A stretch of DNA of 64,000 nt from Winogradskyella eckloniae (GTDB lineage: Bacteria > Bacteroidota > Bacteroidia > Flavobacteriales > Flavobacteriaceae), in the NCBI RefSeq assembly GCF_013249045.1, contig NZ_JABRWP010000012.1:37410-101409 (forward strand), given 5' to 3'. Below the pieces are notes generated by a model that saw only the letters and a program-made list of their open reading frames with translations, did no database searches and was not told the DNA's origin. Below, one piece after another: positions 1-9,425 of this stretch. The position numbers and the translations under genes are program-made. Within the stretch, counting starts at the first letter, position 1, and each line of letters begins with the position of its first letter.

Positions 1-477
1 TCCTTAACCTTAAAGCCGCTTTTTTCTGCATACATAAGGTACATGCGCATTAACATACTTGCCCAATCACAAGATTCTGTACCACCTGCACCTGCAGTGA
101 TTTGTAAAACTGCACTTAAACTATCACCTTCTTCAGAAAGCATATTTTTAAATTCAAGTTTTTCAATAGCATTAACGGATTTTTCAAAACGTGCTTCTAC
201 ATTTTCCATAGGAGCTTCGTCTTCTTTGTAGAATTCGTAAATGACTTCTAAATCTTCAAAAAGGGATTTGGCGTTATTATAATCATTGACCCAACTCTTT
301 TTCTCTCGGATGGATTTCATAACCTTTTCGGCTGCTTTAGAATCATTCCAGAAATTAGGGTCGAAAGTTTGTTCTTCTTCGTTAGAGATTTCTATGAGCT
401 TAGCATCTAAGTCAAAGATATTGTCTAAGTATGTCTAGACGGGAATTAAGATCTTTTATGTGATCTGATGTTATCAT
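1..477 (-). CDS. prfB: Peptide chain release factor 2 (RF2), 5' part, programmed +1 frameshift
   Basis: RF2 ends translation at UGA and UAA. Only the N-terminal part is in the window; the gene runs off the left edge. Reading the minus strand from ATG at 477-475 gives 21 codons (MITSDHIKDLNSRL...) ending in an in-frame TGA at 414-412. A +1 shift there opens the long frame, which contains ITAGAGGTESCDWASMLMRM, typical of the RF2 N-terminal region. The site reads TAT CTT TGA C, the CUUUGAC site used for RF2 autoregulation in many bacteria. A gene caller would start the CDS after the TGA or call it broken. It is divergent from the threonine aldolase gene. Product certain; start likely. Confidence 0.95.
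409..420 (-). promoter_or_regulatory. RF2 programmed frameshift site CTTTGAC
   Basis: The minus strand reads TATCTTTGAC at 420-411. The ribosome pauses at the in-frame TGA (414-412) when RF2 is scarce and slips one base forward from CTT to TTT, continuing with GAC. In Escherichia coli a purine-rich AGGGGG just upstream stimulates slippage. Here the preceding bases are ATACTTAGACAA, with no such run. Confidence 0.9.
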
Positions 478-587
478 ATATCATTGTTATTTCTACAAAT
501 ATATACAGTGGATTTAAAGTGCCATAATTTTGAATTGTTTTTTTAGTTTTTCCGTAGTTTTATAGATTTAAATTAGAGATGTAAGCC

Positions 588-1604
588 ATGATTATAGATT
601 TAAGAAGTGATACAGTTACAAAACCATCAAAAGGCATGTTAGATGCTATGATGTCCGCGCAAGTTGGTGATGATGTTTTTAGAGAAGACCCAACGGTTAA
701 TGTATTAGAAGAACGTTTGGCTAAAATGTTTGGTAAGGAAAAGGCGTTGTTTTTCCCTTCGGGTAGTATGGCTAATCAAATTGCGATAAAATTACACACC
801 AATCCTGGTGAGCAGGTGATTTGCGATAAGTATGCACATATCTATAATTATGAAGTTGGAGGTGTCGCTTTTCACAGTGGAGCTTCTTGTAAATTAATAG
901 ATGGTAATCGAGGTATGTTTACAGCAGAACATGTTGAAGAAGCCATTAATCCATCAGAATATTATTATAGTCAAACCAGTTTAGTGGAAGTTGAAAACAC
1001 AACCAATAAAGGCGGAGGAGCTTGTTGGGATTTTACGGAGTTTGAAAGGATAAAGGACGTTTGTAAAAGCCATAATTTAGGTTTTCATATTGATGGTGCA
1101 CGAATCTGGAATGCTATGGTGGCTAAAAATGAAACGGCCTTACAATATGGTTATACTTTTGATACTATTTCGGTTTGCCTAAGTAAAGGTTTAGGTTGTC
1201 CTGTGGGTTCCGTTTTAATTGGTGACGAGGAGATTATGAAACAATCTTTAAGCTTAAGAAAACTATTTGGTGGCAATATGAGACAAATAGGTTATTTGGC
1301 AGCAGCAGGTTTGTATGCTTTAGATAATAACATAGAACGCCTTGCGGACGACCATAAGCGTGCCAAGGAAATAGGAGAGGTGTTGGCTAAATTATCCATT
1401 ATTAAAAAAATAGAACCTATTGAAACTAATATCGTAATTTTTGAATTAAACGATGATGTGGATGAAACGCAATTCCTAAACAATCTTAACGAAAAGAATA
1501 TTAGAATTATAGGCATGGGAAGCAATAAACTGCGAATGGTCACACATTTGGATTATACTGACCAAATGCATAACAAGCTATTGGAAGTTTTAAAGGCTTT
1601 ATAA
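588..1604 (+). CDS. ltaE: Low-specificity L-threonine aldolase (PLP-dependent)
   Basis: The family cleaves L-threonine or L-allo-threonine to glycine and acetaldehyde in the cytoplasm. The 338-residue protein has the usual family length and opens with the characteristic [12 protein letters not shown]. The PLP lysine is K200 in [14 protein letters not shown], and the cofactor aspartate lies in [11 protein letters not shown]. The start is fixed by the conserved N terminus. The gene stands alone: it is divergent from prfB and convergent with ybaB, with an inverted repeat between. Other members of the beta-eliminating lyase fold are possible, but the motifs favour threonine aldolase. Confidence 0.93.
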   Translation: MIIDLRSDTVTKPSKGMLDAMMSAQVGDDVFREDPTVNVLEERLAKMFGKEKALFFPSGSMANQIAIKLHTNPGEQVICDKYAHIYNYEVGGVAFHSGASCKLIDGNRGMFTAEHVEEAINPSEYYYSQTSLVEVENTTNKGGGACWDFTEFERIKDVCKSHNLGFHIDGARIWNAMVAKNETALQYGYTFDTISVCLSKGLGCPVGSVLIGDEEIMKQSLSLRKLFGGNMRQIGYLAAAGLYALDNNIERLADDHKRAKEIGEVLAKLSIIKKIEPIETNIVIFELNDDVDETQFLNNLNEKNIRIIGMGSNKLRMVTHLDYTDQMHNKLLEVLKAL

Positions 1605-1614
1605 TAAGTATAAA

Positions 1615-1653
1615 CCTTTAAAAAAATTACTATTTCCATAGTATTTTTAAAGG
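1615..1653. terminator. Inverted repeat between convergent genes, probable bidirectional terminator
   Basis: CCTTTAAAAA is mirrored by TTTTTAAAGG, with an inner ACTA/TAGT pair, 11 bases after the ltaE stop and 35 bases before the ybaB stop. A/T-rich arms give a U-run on either transcript. Confidence 0.6.
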
Positions 1654-1687
1654 ATAAGTTTTCCCCTTCAGGGAATTAAAGGGGCTT

Positions 1688-2011
1688 CTATTTAAACATA
1701 TCCATACCAGGAATGTTTGGCATGCCTTCTTTTGCAACAGCAGCGACTTCAGTCTCGTGCACGTTAGTTGCTTTTTCTATGGCTTTGTTAAGTGTAAGGA
1801 TTAAGTAATCTTCAAGCATATCTTTATCTTCAAGTAATTCATCTGCAATATCAATAGACTTAATAGTTCTATTCGCAGTGATGGTTACTTTTAATTTATT
1901 ATCGTTACTTGCTTCGTCAATTAAAACGGTGTGTAAACGTTCTTTAGTTTCTTCAACTTTTTTCTGAGCTTCTTTTAATTTGCTCATCATTCCCATCATA
2001 TCTCCAAACAT
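1688..2011 (-). CDS. YbaB/EbfC family nucleoid-associated protein
   Basis: This 107-residue protein belongs to the YbaB/EbfC family of small dimeric DNA-binding proteins that coat the nucleoid. It starts [26 protein letters not shown], the methionine-rich lead-in and first helix of the family, followed by the central strands ([29 protein letters not shown]) and the C-terminal helix with [16 protein letters not shown]. Length matches the family. It is monocistronic here, unlike the dnaX-ybaB-recR arrangement of many bacteria. It is divergent from oligopeptidase B, 78 bp away. Confidence 0.92.
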   Translation of the reverse strand: MFGDMMGMMSKLKEAQKKVEETKERLHTVLIDEASNDNKLKVTITANRTIKSIDIADELLEDKDMLEDYLILTLNKAIEKATNVHETEVAAVAKEGMPNIPGMDMFK

Positions 2012-2089
2012 ATATTGTGTCTTTTAAATTTTTACGATGTAAAATTAGTAAATTGCGCGACTTTTTAGATTAAAATTTTCTTAAAACAA

Positions 2090-4153
2090 ATGACAAAAAT
2101 TTCAGATATAAATCCACCCATTGCCAAAAAGATTCCGCATCAATTAGAAAAGCATGGAGACGTGCGCGTTGATAATTATTTTTGGATGAAAGACAGAGAA
2201 CATCCAGAAGTTATAGACTATCTCAATGCCGAAAATGCGTATTGTGACGCGAAAATGGCACATACCAAAACGTTTCAGAAGGATTTATTTGAAGAAATGA
2301 AAGCCAGAATAAAGGAGGATGATTCTTCTGTACCTTATAAATATAATGGCTATTGGTACATTACTAAATTCGAAAAAGGAAAAGACTACCCAATTTATAC
2401 ACGTAAAAAAGACAGTTTAGATCATCCTGAAGAACTGTTATTTGACTGTAATAAAATGGCAGAAGGGGAATCTTACTTTAAATTAGCAGGTATTAGTATA
2501 AGTCCAGATAATAAAAAAGTGTCCTACGGAATTGACAACACAGGACGACGTAATTATACTATTTACGTAAAGGATTTAAAAACACATCAAGTTGCAGACG
2601 ATAGGATAGAAGGCACAACAGGTTCTTCAAGTTGGGCAAATGATAATGCTACGTTATTTTACACTAAGAAGGATGAGGTAACACTTAGAGCATTTCAAAT
2701 TTACAAACACCGTTTAGGCGATACATCAGAAGACGAACTTGTTTTTGAAGAAGGCGATGATACGTTTGGCGCAGCGGTTTACAAATCTAAATCTAGAAAG
2801 TATATCATTATTGCTTGTTATAGCACATTGACAAATGAGTATCATATTTTAGATGCGGATAATCCTGAAGGGAAATTTCAAGTATTTCAACCAAGAATAA
2901 GAGGTTTAGAGTATAGTATTTCTCATTATAATGACCATTTCTATATATTAACCAATAAGGATAAGGCTACCAATTTTAAACTCATGAAAACTTTAGAAAG
3001 CCATACTAAAGTAGAACATTGGGAAGAGGTAATTGGACATAGAAAAGATGTGCTCCTTGAGAGTATTGATATCTTCAAAGATTATTTAGTGGTCAGTGAA
3101 CGTAAAAACGGACTCAATGAGATTAGAATAAAGCGTTGGGATAATACAGAAGATTACTATTTGCCATTTGATAACGAAACGTATACAGCCTATACAGGCA
3201 CCAATGTAGATTTTGATACTGAATTATTACGTTATGGTTACAATGCTATGACAACGCCTTCGTCGGTTATTGAATTTAATATGCGCACAAAAACCAAAAC
3301 GGTTTTAAAAGAACAAGAAGTTTTAGATAAGAATTTTAATAAGGATAATTACATTTCAGAAAGAATATGGGCAACAGCAGAAGATGGCACTAAAATCCCA
3401 ATGTCTGTTATTTATAAAAAGGGCATTAAAAAAGATGGTACTAATCCCTTATTACAATATGCCTACGGCAGTTATGGATCTACCGTAGACCCTTATTTTT
3501 CAACCATAAGATTAACCTTGTTAGATCGTGGATTTATTTATGTGATTACGCATATTAGAGGAGGTGAATATTTAGGACGCGATTGGTACGAGGACGGTAA
3601 GTTGCTTAACAAGAAAAATACATTTTCAGATTTTATAGCATGTTCTGTGCATTTAATTAAGGAACGTTATACATCTTCTAAGCATTTATATGCCATGGGA
3701 GGAAGTGCAGGTGGTTTATTAATGGGAGCTATAACTAATGAAGCGCCAGAATTGTATAATGGTGTTATTGCAGCTGTACCTTTTGTTGATGTGATTACAA
3801 CCATGTTAGATGATTCAATTCCATTAACAACAGGTGAGTATGATGAATGGGGAAATCCTAATGATAAACTTTATTACGAATACATAAAGTCATATTCGCC
3901 ATATGATAATGTCCAAGCTAAAGCCTATCCAAACATGTTAGTAACCACAGGTTTGCACGATTCGCAAGTGCAATATTGGGAGCCAGCAAAATGGGTAGCC
4001 AAACTTAGAGAACTGAAAACAGATACAAATCAATTATTTTTAAAAACGAATATGGAAGCTGGTCATGGAGGCGCTTCCGGACGATTTGAAAGCCTAAAAG
4101 AAGATGCAGAAGAGTTTGCATTCTTATTAGATTTAGAAGGAATTACGTCCTAG
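2090..4153 (+). CDS. ptrB: Oligopeptidase B (S9A serine peptidase)
   Basis: Oligopeptidase B cleaves short peptides after Lys or Arg. The 687-residue protein has the two-part layout of prolyl-oligopeptidase-family enzymes: an N-terminal beta-propeller (about residues 1-410) that gates the active site, then an alpha/beta-hydrolase domain. The triad can be read directly: S539 in GGSAGG, D624 in GLHDSQV and H659 in AGHGG. No signal peptide is visible, so it is probably cytoplasmic. The N terminus KKIPHQLEKHGDVRVDNYFWMKDR is typical of the family and supports this start. The cysteine-synthase-like gene follows 71 bp later behind its own promoter box. Confidence 0.93.
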   Translation: MTKISDINPPIAKKIPHQLEKHGDVRVDNYFWMKDREHPEVIDYLNAENAYCDAKMAHTKTFQKDLFEEMKARIKEDDSSVPYKYNGYWYITKFEKGKDYPIYTRKKDSLDHPEELLFDCNKMAEGESYFKLAGISISPDNKKVSYGIDNTGRRNYTIYVKDLKTHQVADDRIEGTTGSSSWANDNATLFYTKKDEVTLRAFQIYKHRLGDTSEDELVFEEGDDTFGAAVYKSKSRKYIIIACYSTLTNEYHILDADNPEGKFQVFQPRIRGLEYSISHYNDHFYILTNKDKATNFKLMKTLESHTKVEHWEEVIGHRKDVLLESIDIFKDYLVVSERKNGLNEIRIKRWDNTEDYYLPFDNETYTAYTGTNVDFDTELLRYGYNAMTTPSSVIEFNMRTKTKTVLKEQEVLDKNFNKDNYISERIWATAEDGTKIPMSVIYKKGIKKDGTNPLLQYAYGSYGSTVDPYFSTIRLTLLDRGFIYVITHIRGGEYLGRDWYEDGKLLNKKNTFSDFIACSVHLIKERYTSSKHLYAMGGSAGGLLMGAITNEAPELYNGVIAAVPFVDVITTMLDDSIPLTTGEYDEWGNPNDKLYYEYIKSYSPYDNVQAKAYPNMLVTTGLHDSQVQYWEPAKWVAKLRELKTDTNQLFLKTNMEAGHGGASGRFESLKEDAEEFAFLLDLEGITS

Positions 4154-4167
4154 TTGAAAAAAAATGT

Positions 4168-4175
4168 TACCTTTG
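4168..4175 (+). promoter_or_regulatory. Bacteroidota -7 box TACCTTTG
   Basis: TACCTTTG matches the Bacteroidota -7 consensus TAnnTTTG, 49 bases before the ATG at 4225. A TTG lies only 11 bases upstream, too close for a normal -33 element, so only the -7 half is supported. Confidence 0.5.
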
Positions 4176-4224
4176 CGAGGTTTTAGGTGTCTAATAATAA
4201 TGACTACTGAAAATTTTTCATTTT

Positions 4225-5262
4225 ATGAACAACAACAAAAATGTATTTGATAATGTGTTACAACTTATAGGTAACACGCCTTTAATCAAATTAAATCGAA
4301 TGACTGCTGACTTCAATGGAGACTATTATGCCAAAGTAGAAGCGTTTAATCCAGGTCATTCTTCAAAAGACAGAATCGCTTTACATATTATTGAAGAAGC
4401 AGAGCGTCAAGGAATTTTAACTCCAGGTGATACTATTATTGAGACCACTTCTGGTAATACAGGATTTAGTCTTGCCTTAGTAAGTATTATAAAAGGGTAC
4501 AACTGTATATTAGCAGTGAGTTCTAAATCTTCGGCAGATAAAATAGATATGTTAAAATCTATGGGTGCAAAGGTCTATGTTTGTCCTGCACATGTAAAAG
4601 CTGATGATCCACGTTCGTATTACGAAGTTGCAAAACGTTTACACGAAGAGAATAAAGGTTCAATTTATATTAACCAATATTTTAATCAGTTAAATATAGA
4701 TGCACATTATAATTCAACAGGTCCAGAAATTTGGAATCAAACCGATGGAAAAATTACGCATCTTGTAGCTTGTAGTGGAACAGGAGGAACTATTTCTGGT
4801 ATTTCAAAGTACTTAAAGGAGCAAAATCCTAATGTTAAAATCATTGGTGTAGATGCTTATGGTTCTGTATTGAAAAAATACCACGAAACGCGTGAGTTTG
4901 ATGAAAAAGAAATTTATCCTTACAGAATAGAAGGCTTAGGGAAAAATTTAATTCCTACGGCAACAGACTTTGATTTAATAGATAAGTTTGTTAAAGTAAC
5001 CGATGAAGAAAGTGCGCATACAGCGAGAGAGGTTTCTAATACAGAAGGTCTTTTTGTTGGATATACAAGTGGTGCAGCAATGCAAGCAATTAAGCAATTA
5101 GAAGAAGAAGGAGAATTTAAACCAACAGACAAGATTGTAGTTATGTTTCCAGATCATGGATCGCGATATATGAGTAAAGTATATAACGATAAATGGATGG
5201 AAGACCAAGGATTTTTTGATTCGAAATCTGAAGTACAAGCAACAATTGAGTACGTAAAATAA
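4225..5262 (+). CDS. PLP-dependent cysteine synthase / cystathionine beta-synthase-type enzyme
   Basis: A fold-type II PLP enzyme of 345 residues. Such enzymes make cysteine from O-acetylserine and sulfide, or cystathionine from serine and homocysteine. The N terminus [16 protein letters not shown] is family-typical, the PLP lysine is K48 in [10 protein letters not shown], and ETTSGNTG (substrate loop) and [11 protein letters not shown] (phosphate-binding loop) are present. It is about 30-40 residues longer than CysK, with a C-terminal tail ending [11 protein letters not shown], but has no CBS domains. The substrate cannot be decided from sequence alone. It is followed by a strong terminator. 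Confidence 0.88.
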   Translation: MNNNKNVFDNVLQLIGNTPLIKLNRMTADFNGDYYAKVEAFNPGHSSKDRIALHIIEEAERQGILTPGDTIIETTSGNTGFSLALVSIIKGYNCILAVSSKSSADKIDMLKSMGAKVYVCPAHVKADDPRSYYEVAKRLHEENKGSIYINQYFNQLNIDAHYNSTGPEIWNQTDGKITHLVACSGTGGTISGISKYLKEQNPNVKIIGVDAYGSVLKKYHETREFDEKEIYPYRIEGLGKNLIPTATDFDLIDKFVKVTDEESAHTAREVSNTEGLFVGYTSGAAMQAIKQLEEEGEFKPTDKIVVMFPDHGSRYMSKVYNDKWMEDQGFFDSKSEVQATIEYVK

Positions 5263-5280
5263 TAAAATACAATTTTAAAA

Positions 5281-5316
5281 AAGCCTATCATAAAAGTTAT
5301 GATAGGCTTTTTTTAT
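5281..5316 (+). terminator. Intrinsic terminator
   Basis: A 13-bp perfect stem AAGCCTATCATAA / TTATGATAGGCTT with an AAG loop is followed by a T-run, 18 bases after the stop of the cysteine-synthase-like gene. Confidence 0.9.
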
Positions 5317-5479
5317 TTAAAACTATGTTAATAGTCAATAGTTAGAATAAATAAATTATGCAGTCATAATATTATTAAGTAATTTTGCAGATACTAACTA
5401 TATTGAATTAACTAAAGTTGATGATGTGTTTATAAGCTTATTTTAACCATAGACGCATAATTGATAGCAATTTTAAAGC

Positions 5480-6739
5480 ATGAAGGATTTATTTGAAAAG
5501 ATTTATAGAGACAAAGGACCTCTTGGAAAATGGGCTGCACAAGCAGAAGGCTATTTCGTTTTTCCCAAATTAGAAGGTGAGATCTCTAATAGAATGAAAT
5601 TTCAAGGTAAGGATGTAATTACATGGAGTATTAACGATTATTTAGGTTTAGCAAATCATCCTGAAGTCAGAAAAGTAGATGGAGAGGCAGGCGTTAAATA
5701 TGGATCTGCTTATCCTATGGGAGCACGTATGATGTCTGGTCACACAGAATTACACGAGCAATTACAAAATGAACTGGCTGCCTTTGTTAGTAAAGAAGCG
5801 GCTTACCTATTAAATTTTGGATACCAAGGAATGGTTTCTACCATTGATGCCTTAGTAGCCAAAGATGATATTATTGTTTATGATGTAGATTCACACGCAT
5901 GTATTATTGATGGTGTGCGTTTACATATGGGTAAACGATTTACCTATAAACATAACGATATTGAAAGTTTAGAAAAAAACCTTGAGCGTGCTTCTAAAAT
6001 GGCAGAGCAAACAGGAGGAGGTATTTTGGTTATCTCTGAAGGTGTGTTTGGTATGAGAGGTGAGCAAGGCCGTTTAAAAGAGATTGTAGCGCTAAAGAAG
6101 AAGTTTAATTTTAGATTTTTTGTAGATGACGCTCATGGGTTTGGTACACTTGGTGCAACAGGCGCAGGAGCAGGTGAGGAGCAAGGTGTGCAAGATGATA
6201 TCGATGTGTATTTTGCTACTTTTGCTAAGTCTATGGCAAGTACAGGAGCTTTTATTGCTGCAGATCAAGAAATTATTGACTATTTAAAGTATAATTTACG
6301 TTCTCAAATGTTCGCTAAGTCTTTACAAATGCAACTTGTTGTAGGTGCATTAAAGCGTTTAGATATGTTGCGTACAATGCCAGAATTAAAGACAAAATTA
6401 TGGACAATAGTTAATGCTTTACAATCGGGATTAAAAGATCGTGGGTTTGATATTGGTACAACACAAAGTTGTGTAACACCTGTATACTTAAAAGGAAGTA
6501 TTCCGGAAGCCATGGCTTTAGTACGTGATCTACGAGAAAATTACGGAATCTTCTGTTCTATAGTAGTTTATCCTGTAATACCTAAAGGATTAATTTTATT
6601 AAGAATGATTCCTACATCAACTCATACATTAGAGGATGTTAAGGAAACTTTAGATGCTTTTGAAGCGATAAGAAGTCGACTTGAAAACGGAACTTACAAA
6701 AGAATGTCTGCGGCTCTAATTGCAGCTATGGGAGAATAA
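5480..6739 (+). CDS. spt: Serine palmitoyltransferase-type alpha-oxoamine synthase
   Basis: A PLP alpha-oxoamine synthase (SPT/KBL/BioF family) of 419 residues. In Bacteroidota the family member of this length condenses serine with an acyl-CoA in the first step of sphingolipid synthesis. The sequence shows TWSINDYLGLANHPEVRKVDGEAG, the PLP-aspartate motif FVDDAHGFGTLGATGAGAGE and the Schiff-base lysine K250 in TFAKSMASTGAF. No biotin genes are nearby, which argues against BioF; 2-amino-3-ketobutyrate ligase remains possible. It is tail-to-tail with a GNAT-like gene across a bidirectional terminator, a pairing relevant to ceramide formation. Confidence 0.82.
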   Translation: MKDLFEKIYRDKGPLGKWAAQAEGYFVFPKLEGEISNRMKFQGKDVITWSINDYLGLANHPEVRKVDGEAGVKYGSAYPMGARMMSGHTELHEQLQNELAAFVSKEAAYLLNFGYQGMVSTIDALVAKDDIIVYDVDSHACIIDGVRLHMGKRFTYKHNDIESLEKNLERASKMAEQTGGGILVISEGVFGMRGEQGRLKEIVALKKKFNFRFFVDDAHGFGTLGATGAGAGEEQGVQDDIDVYFATFAKSMASTGAFIAADQEIIDYLKYNLRSQMFAKSLQMQLVVGALKRLDMLRTMPELKTKLWTIVNALQSGLKDRGFDIGTTQSCVTPVYLKGSIPEAMALVRDLRENYGIFCSIVVYPVIPKGLILLRMIPTSTHTLEDVKETLDAFEAIRSRLENGTYKRMSAALIAAMGE

Positions 6740-6756
6740 CTTTTTTAAGTTTTTAT

Positions 6757-6800
6757 AAAATAAAACGGTCATTACAACTTTGTAATGACCGTTTTATTTT
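6757..6800. terminator. Bidirectional intrinsic terminator
   Basis: AAAATAAAACGGTCATTACA pairs with its complement after a 4-base loop, giving a 20-bp perfect stem with A/T-rich ends on both sides. It serves spt from the left and the GNAT-like gene from the right. Confidence 0.9.
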
Positions 6801-6808
6801 GGAGTATG

Positions 6809-7927
6809 CTAAATGGCTTTTTTAAACGTTTTTCGCCTAGCGTAGACCTTTGGATCAAAATGTTTCCATATTTGCTTTATGGCATAATTGTCTTCTAATT
6901 CTGGCGTTCTGTAGCAGGTTTCAATGCCTTTTGCCTTAAAGGTTTCATAATATTCATTAAATATCACGGCATGTACACCTTTGTTTTGATAATCTGGATG
7001 AATACCTATTAAATAAAAGATAACATCTTTACTGTTCTTTTTAGCTTTAAGAATATGCGTAAATCCAAATGGAAATAATTTACCATTAGTTTTTTGAATG
7101 GCATCTGCAAATCTTGGCATTACAATAGCAAATCCAATAAGTTTATCGGATTCATCGGTAACAAATTTTATGTATTCGGGATTTATAAAGCTTATAAACT
7201 TCTTTTTAAAATAGTCCTTTTGAATATCCGTAATTTCTACAAATGAAGATAACGAAGCATAACTTTCATTAAATAAATCAAACATGCGGTCAGCATAAGG
7301 CATAACTTCTTTAGTTGTAGTTAACTGAAGCGCTTTAATCTTATATCTACGCTTTATAAGTTCTTGTGCCTTTTTAAAGAATTCAGGTTTTACATTAGAA
7401 AACGGAAATTTACTCTCCGAGTATTCTTTTTCAATTTGTAAATTATATGATTTATAATGCTTTATATAATACGGATGGTTGTACCAAGTAATCATTGTTG
7501 CAATATGATCAAATCCTTCGGTCATTACACCAACTTTATCTAAGTTAGAAAACCCAACAGGTCCTTCCATATAACTAAGTTGATGCTCTTTACCAATAGC
7601 TTCAACGGTATCTAAAAGCATTTTGCTAACGTCTAGGTCGTCAATAAAATCAAACCATCCGAAGCGCATTTTTTTTATATTCTGCTTTTTTACTTCTAGC
7701 CAATTAATAATAGCAGCTATTCTACCGACAATTTCTCCTTCTTTGTATGCTAAGAAAAAACGTGCATCAGCATCTTTAAAAATAGGGTTTTTGTCCTTGT
7801 TAAAGGTTTCTAATTCTTGTTTAATAATTGGTGGTACCCAATATTTTGAATTTTTATATAGAGAAAAAGGAAATGTAACAAATGCTTTTAAATCCTTTTT
7901 TGATGTGGCTTCTTTTATTGTAATCAT
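6809..7927 (-). CDS. GNAT-fold acyltransferase-like protein; candidate bacterial ceramide synthase
   Basis: A 372-residue soluble protein with an N-terminal acetyltransferase-like region (FFLAYKEGEIVGRIAAIIN) and a C-terminal one (GFAIVMPRF... FYLIGIHPDYQNKGVHAVIFNEYYETF) whose QNKGVHA resembles the acyl-CoA loop of GNAT enzymes. No membrane segment or signal peptide is visible. The substrate cannot be read from sequence. Lying tail-to-tail with serine palmitoyltransferase, and given that the acyl transfer onto the sphingoid base in bacteria is assigned to a GNAT-type protein, a role in ceramide synthesis is a reasonable inference. The fold is fairly sure, the role uncertain. The next gene upstream ends 20 bp away, so the two may share a transcript. 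Confidence 0.6.
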   Translation of the reverse strand: MITIKEATSKKDLKAFVTFPFSLYKNSKYWVPPIIKQELETFNKDKNPIFKDADARFFLAYKEGEIVGRIAAIINWLEVKKQNIKKMRFGWFDFIDDLDVSKMLLDTVEAIGKEHQLSYMEGPVGFSNLDKVGVMTEGFDHIATMITWYNHPYYIKHYKSYNLQIEKEYSESKFPFSNVKPEFFKKAQELIKRRYKIKALQLTTTKEVMPYADRMFDLFNESYASLSSFVEITDIQKDYFKKKFISFINPEYIKFVTDESDKLIGFAIVMPRFADAIQKTNGKLFPFGFTHILKAKKNSKDVIFYLIGIHPDYQNKGVHAVIFNEYYETFKAKGIETCYRTPELEDNYAIKQIWKHFDPKVYARRKTFKKAI

Positions 7928-7947
7928 GTAGTTAGGAAAACTGTTGG

Positions 7948-8919
7948 TTAAGAATCAAAATCTTCTTCTTTTTTCTTGTTCTTTTTCTTTTTGTTTTTTC
8001 TCATTTTTCCGTTTCCATCTTTTGCAGAATTGCCATTGTCTATTTTTTTGTCTTTATGGAAATCCAAGCGGTAAGAGGCTCCAAAAGCAATATTAAAAAC
8101 AGTTGGTGTATCTTTTGTGTTAAATGCGATATTAGCATCTAGCTGAAAATCACGTGTCCAAAGATAAGCACCTCCAAATCTAAAAATGTTATCTGCATAA
8201 AAATCGCTTTGAATGCCCTGTGTTTCTCCAAAAACAACCCATTGCGGTGTAAATGAATGTGTTAAGGTTAGAATGTATGAAAAATCAGATTGATCTGTTC
8301 CAATTCTATCTTTTATTAAGTTCATTACAAAAACCCAACCACCATTAAAATTGTTTTGCGTTGCAATCATTATTTTAGGACTAATTCCTTCTATTCCAAA
8401 ATCGGTGTATGGATTGCGTTCAGAGTCAAAATTCGCGCCAGCATAAATAGAGACTGCCGGTATTAAAGATTTCCAATTGAATTTTCTATTGGCATGATAG
8501 CTATAGAGATTTGGTTTAGCTTCTTCTGCATTTTTATAGGGATCGTAGACTAAATATTTCGCACCAATTGTAAAGTGTTTAAAATTAGATCGAGAATCTT
8601 CATCAGGTACTAATCCGTTATAATCAGTAAATGTATCATTTTGATAGATGCCATCTAGAGATAATTCTAATTGTTCAAACAATAGTCCGTATCGCAATGC
8701 AAAATCTAACCCAAATCCAGAAACCTCATAATTTCTTAAGGCATGTTCTTCTTTTACTGTATAAGCACCAGCTTCAAATTGTACAATACCTGTACCTACT
8801 GAAAATGCACTTTTGGAAACACCTGGTCGATTAGAATTTATTACTTCTGTATATTGAGCATGAGCAAAATGACATGCAAATGCAGTTAATACTATAAGGG
8901 TAGATTTGAGTATTCTCAT
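7948..8919 (-). CDS. Outer-membrane beta-barrel protein with lysine-rich tail
   Basis: A 323-residue exported protein. Residues 1-21 (MRILKSTLIVLTAFACHFAHA) form a signal peptide cut after AHA. The mature part shows the alternating aromatic/polar strands of a beta-barrel (FGLDFALRYGLLF, HFTIGAKYLVYD, FRFGGAYLWTRDFQLDANIAFNT, FGASYRLDFHKDKK) and resembles the transporter-like proteins common in Flavobacteriia. The last about 30 residues are highly charged (MRKNKKKKNKKKEEDFDS), which is unusual after a barrel's final strand. Ligand unknown. A TATATTTG -7 box lies 45 bases upstream. Confidence 0.65.
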   Translation of the reverse strand: MRILKSTLIVLTAFACHFAHAQYTEVINSNRPGVSKSAFSVGTGIVQFEAGAYTVKEEHALRNYEVSGFGLDFALRYGLLFEQLELSLDGIYQNDTFTDYNGLVPDEDSRSNFKHFTIGAKYLVYDPYKNAEEAKPNLYSYHANRKFNWKSLIPAVSIYAGANFDSERNPYTDFGIEGISPKIMIATQNNFNGGWVFVMNLIKDRIGTDQSDFSYILTLTHSFTPQWVVFGETQGIQSDFYADNIFRFGGAYLWTRDFQLDANIAFNTKDTPTVFNIAFGASYRLDFHKDKKIDNGNSAKDGNGKMRKNKKKKNKKKEEDFDS

Positions 8920-8963
8920 GTTATATAGGATTTAAAACCGTTCTGTTTGTTGAAGATTTGAGT

Positions 8964-8971
8964 CAAATATA
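8964..8971 (-). promoter_or_regulatory. Bacteroidota -7 box TATATTTG
   Basis: The minus strand reads TATATTTG (plus CAAATATA), a perfect TAnnTTTG, 45 bases before the ATG of the outer-membrane protein gene. No clear TTG -33 element is seen. Confidence 0.5.
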
Positions 8972-9025
8972 TAGATTTTATACTTTTTTTAAGGAATAAT
9001 AACGTAATATAAATACTGATAATTG

Positions 9026-9033
9026 TATTTTTG
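9026..9033 (+). promoter_or_regulatory. Bacteroidota -7 box TATTTTTG
   Basis: TATTTTTG fits TAnnTTTG and lies 36 bases before the DUF4834 start. No TTG is seen at the -33 spacing. Confidence 0.4.
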
Positions 9034-9069
9034 AATAATAATAAATTTTACTTACAAGAAGCTTAGTCC

Positions 9070-9342
9070 ATGGGATTACTCAGAACTATATTAATTATTT
9101 TATTGGTTTACTTCGGTTTTAAAATTTTAGCGAGACTTTTTGCGCCTTTATTAGTGCGATTTGTGGCTAAAAAAGCGGAGCAAAAATTTGGACAACAATT
9201 TGGTGGATTCCAAAACCCAAACCAACAACGCGAACAACAAAAGCAAAGAGAAGGCGAAACAGTCATTGATAAAATGCCAAATCGTAATACCTCTTCTAAA
9301 GAAAAAGTAGGAGAGTATATAGATTACGAAGAAATAGATTAA
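9070..9342 (+). CDS. DUF4834 family small membrane protein
   Basis: A 90-residue protein with one N-terminal transmembrane helix (GLLRTILIILLVYFGFKILARLF), then a glutamine-rich linker (FGQQFGGFQNPNQQREQQKQ) and an acidic end with KVGEYIDYEEID. This layout and ending match the Bacteroidota DUF4834 family, whose function is unknown. It lies 83 bp upstream of the YfhO gene on the same strand and may be cotranscribed with it. Confidence 0.8.
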   Translation: MGLLRTILIILLVYFGFKILARLFAPLLVRFVAKKAEQKFGQQFGGFQNPNQQREQQKQREGETVIDKMPNRNTSSKEKVGEYIDYEEID

Positions 9343-9425
9343 CGCATTCATTTCGGTTAAAGAATTTTAAATTTCTTTCGAAAAAAATATTTACTTTTCA
9401 AAATCGTTCAACTTAAAGCATTCTC

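Noticed and set aside
409..477. The prfB reading-frame break as a pseudogene
   Set aside because: The break falls exactly at the CTTTGAC programmed frameshift site.
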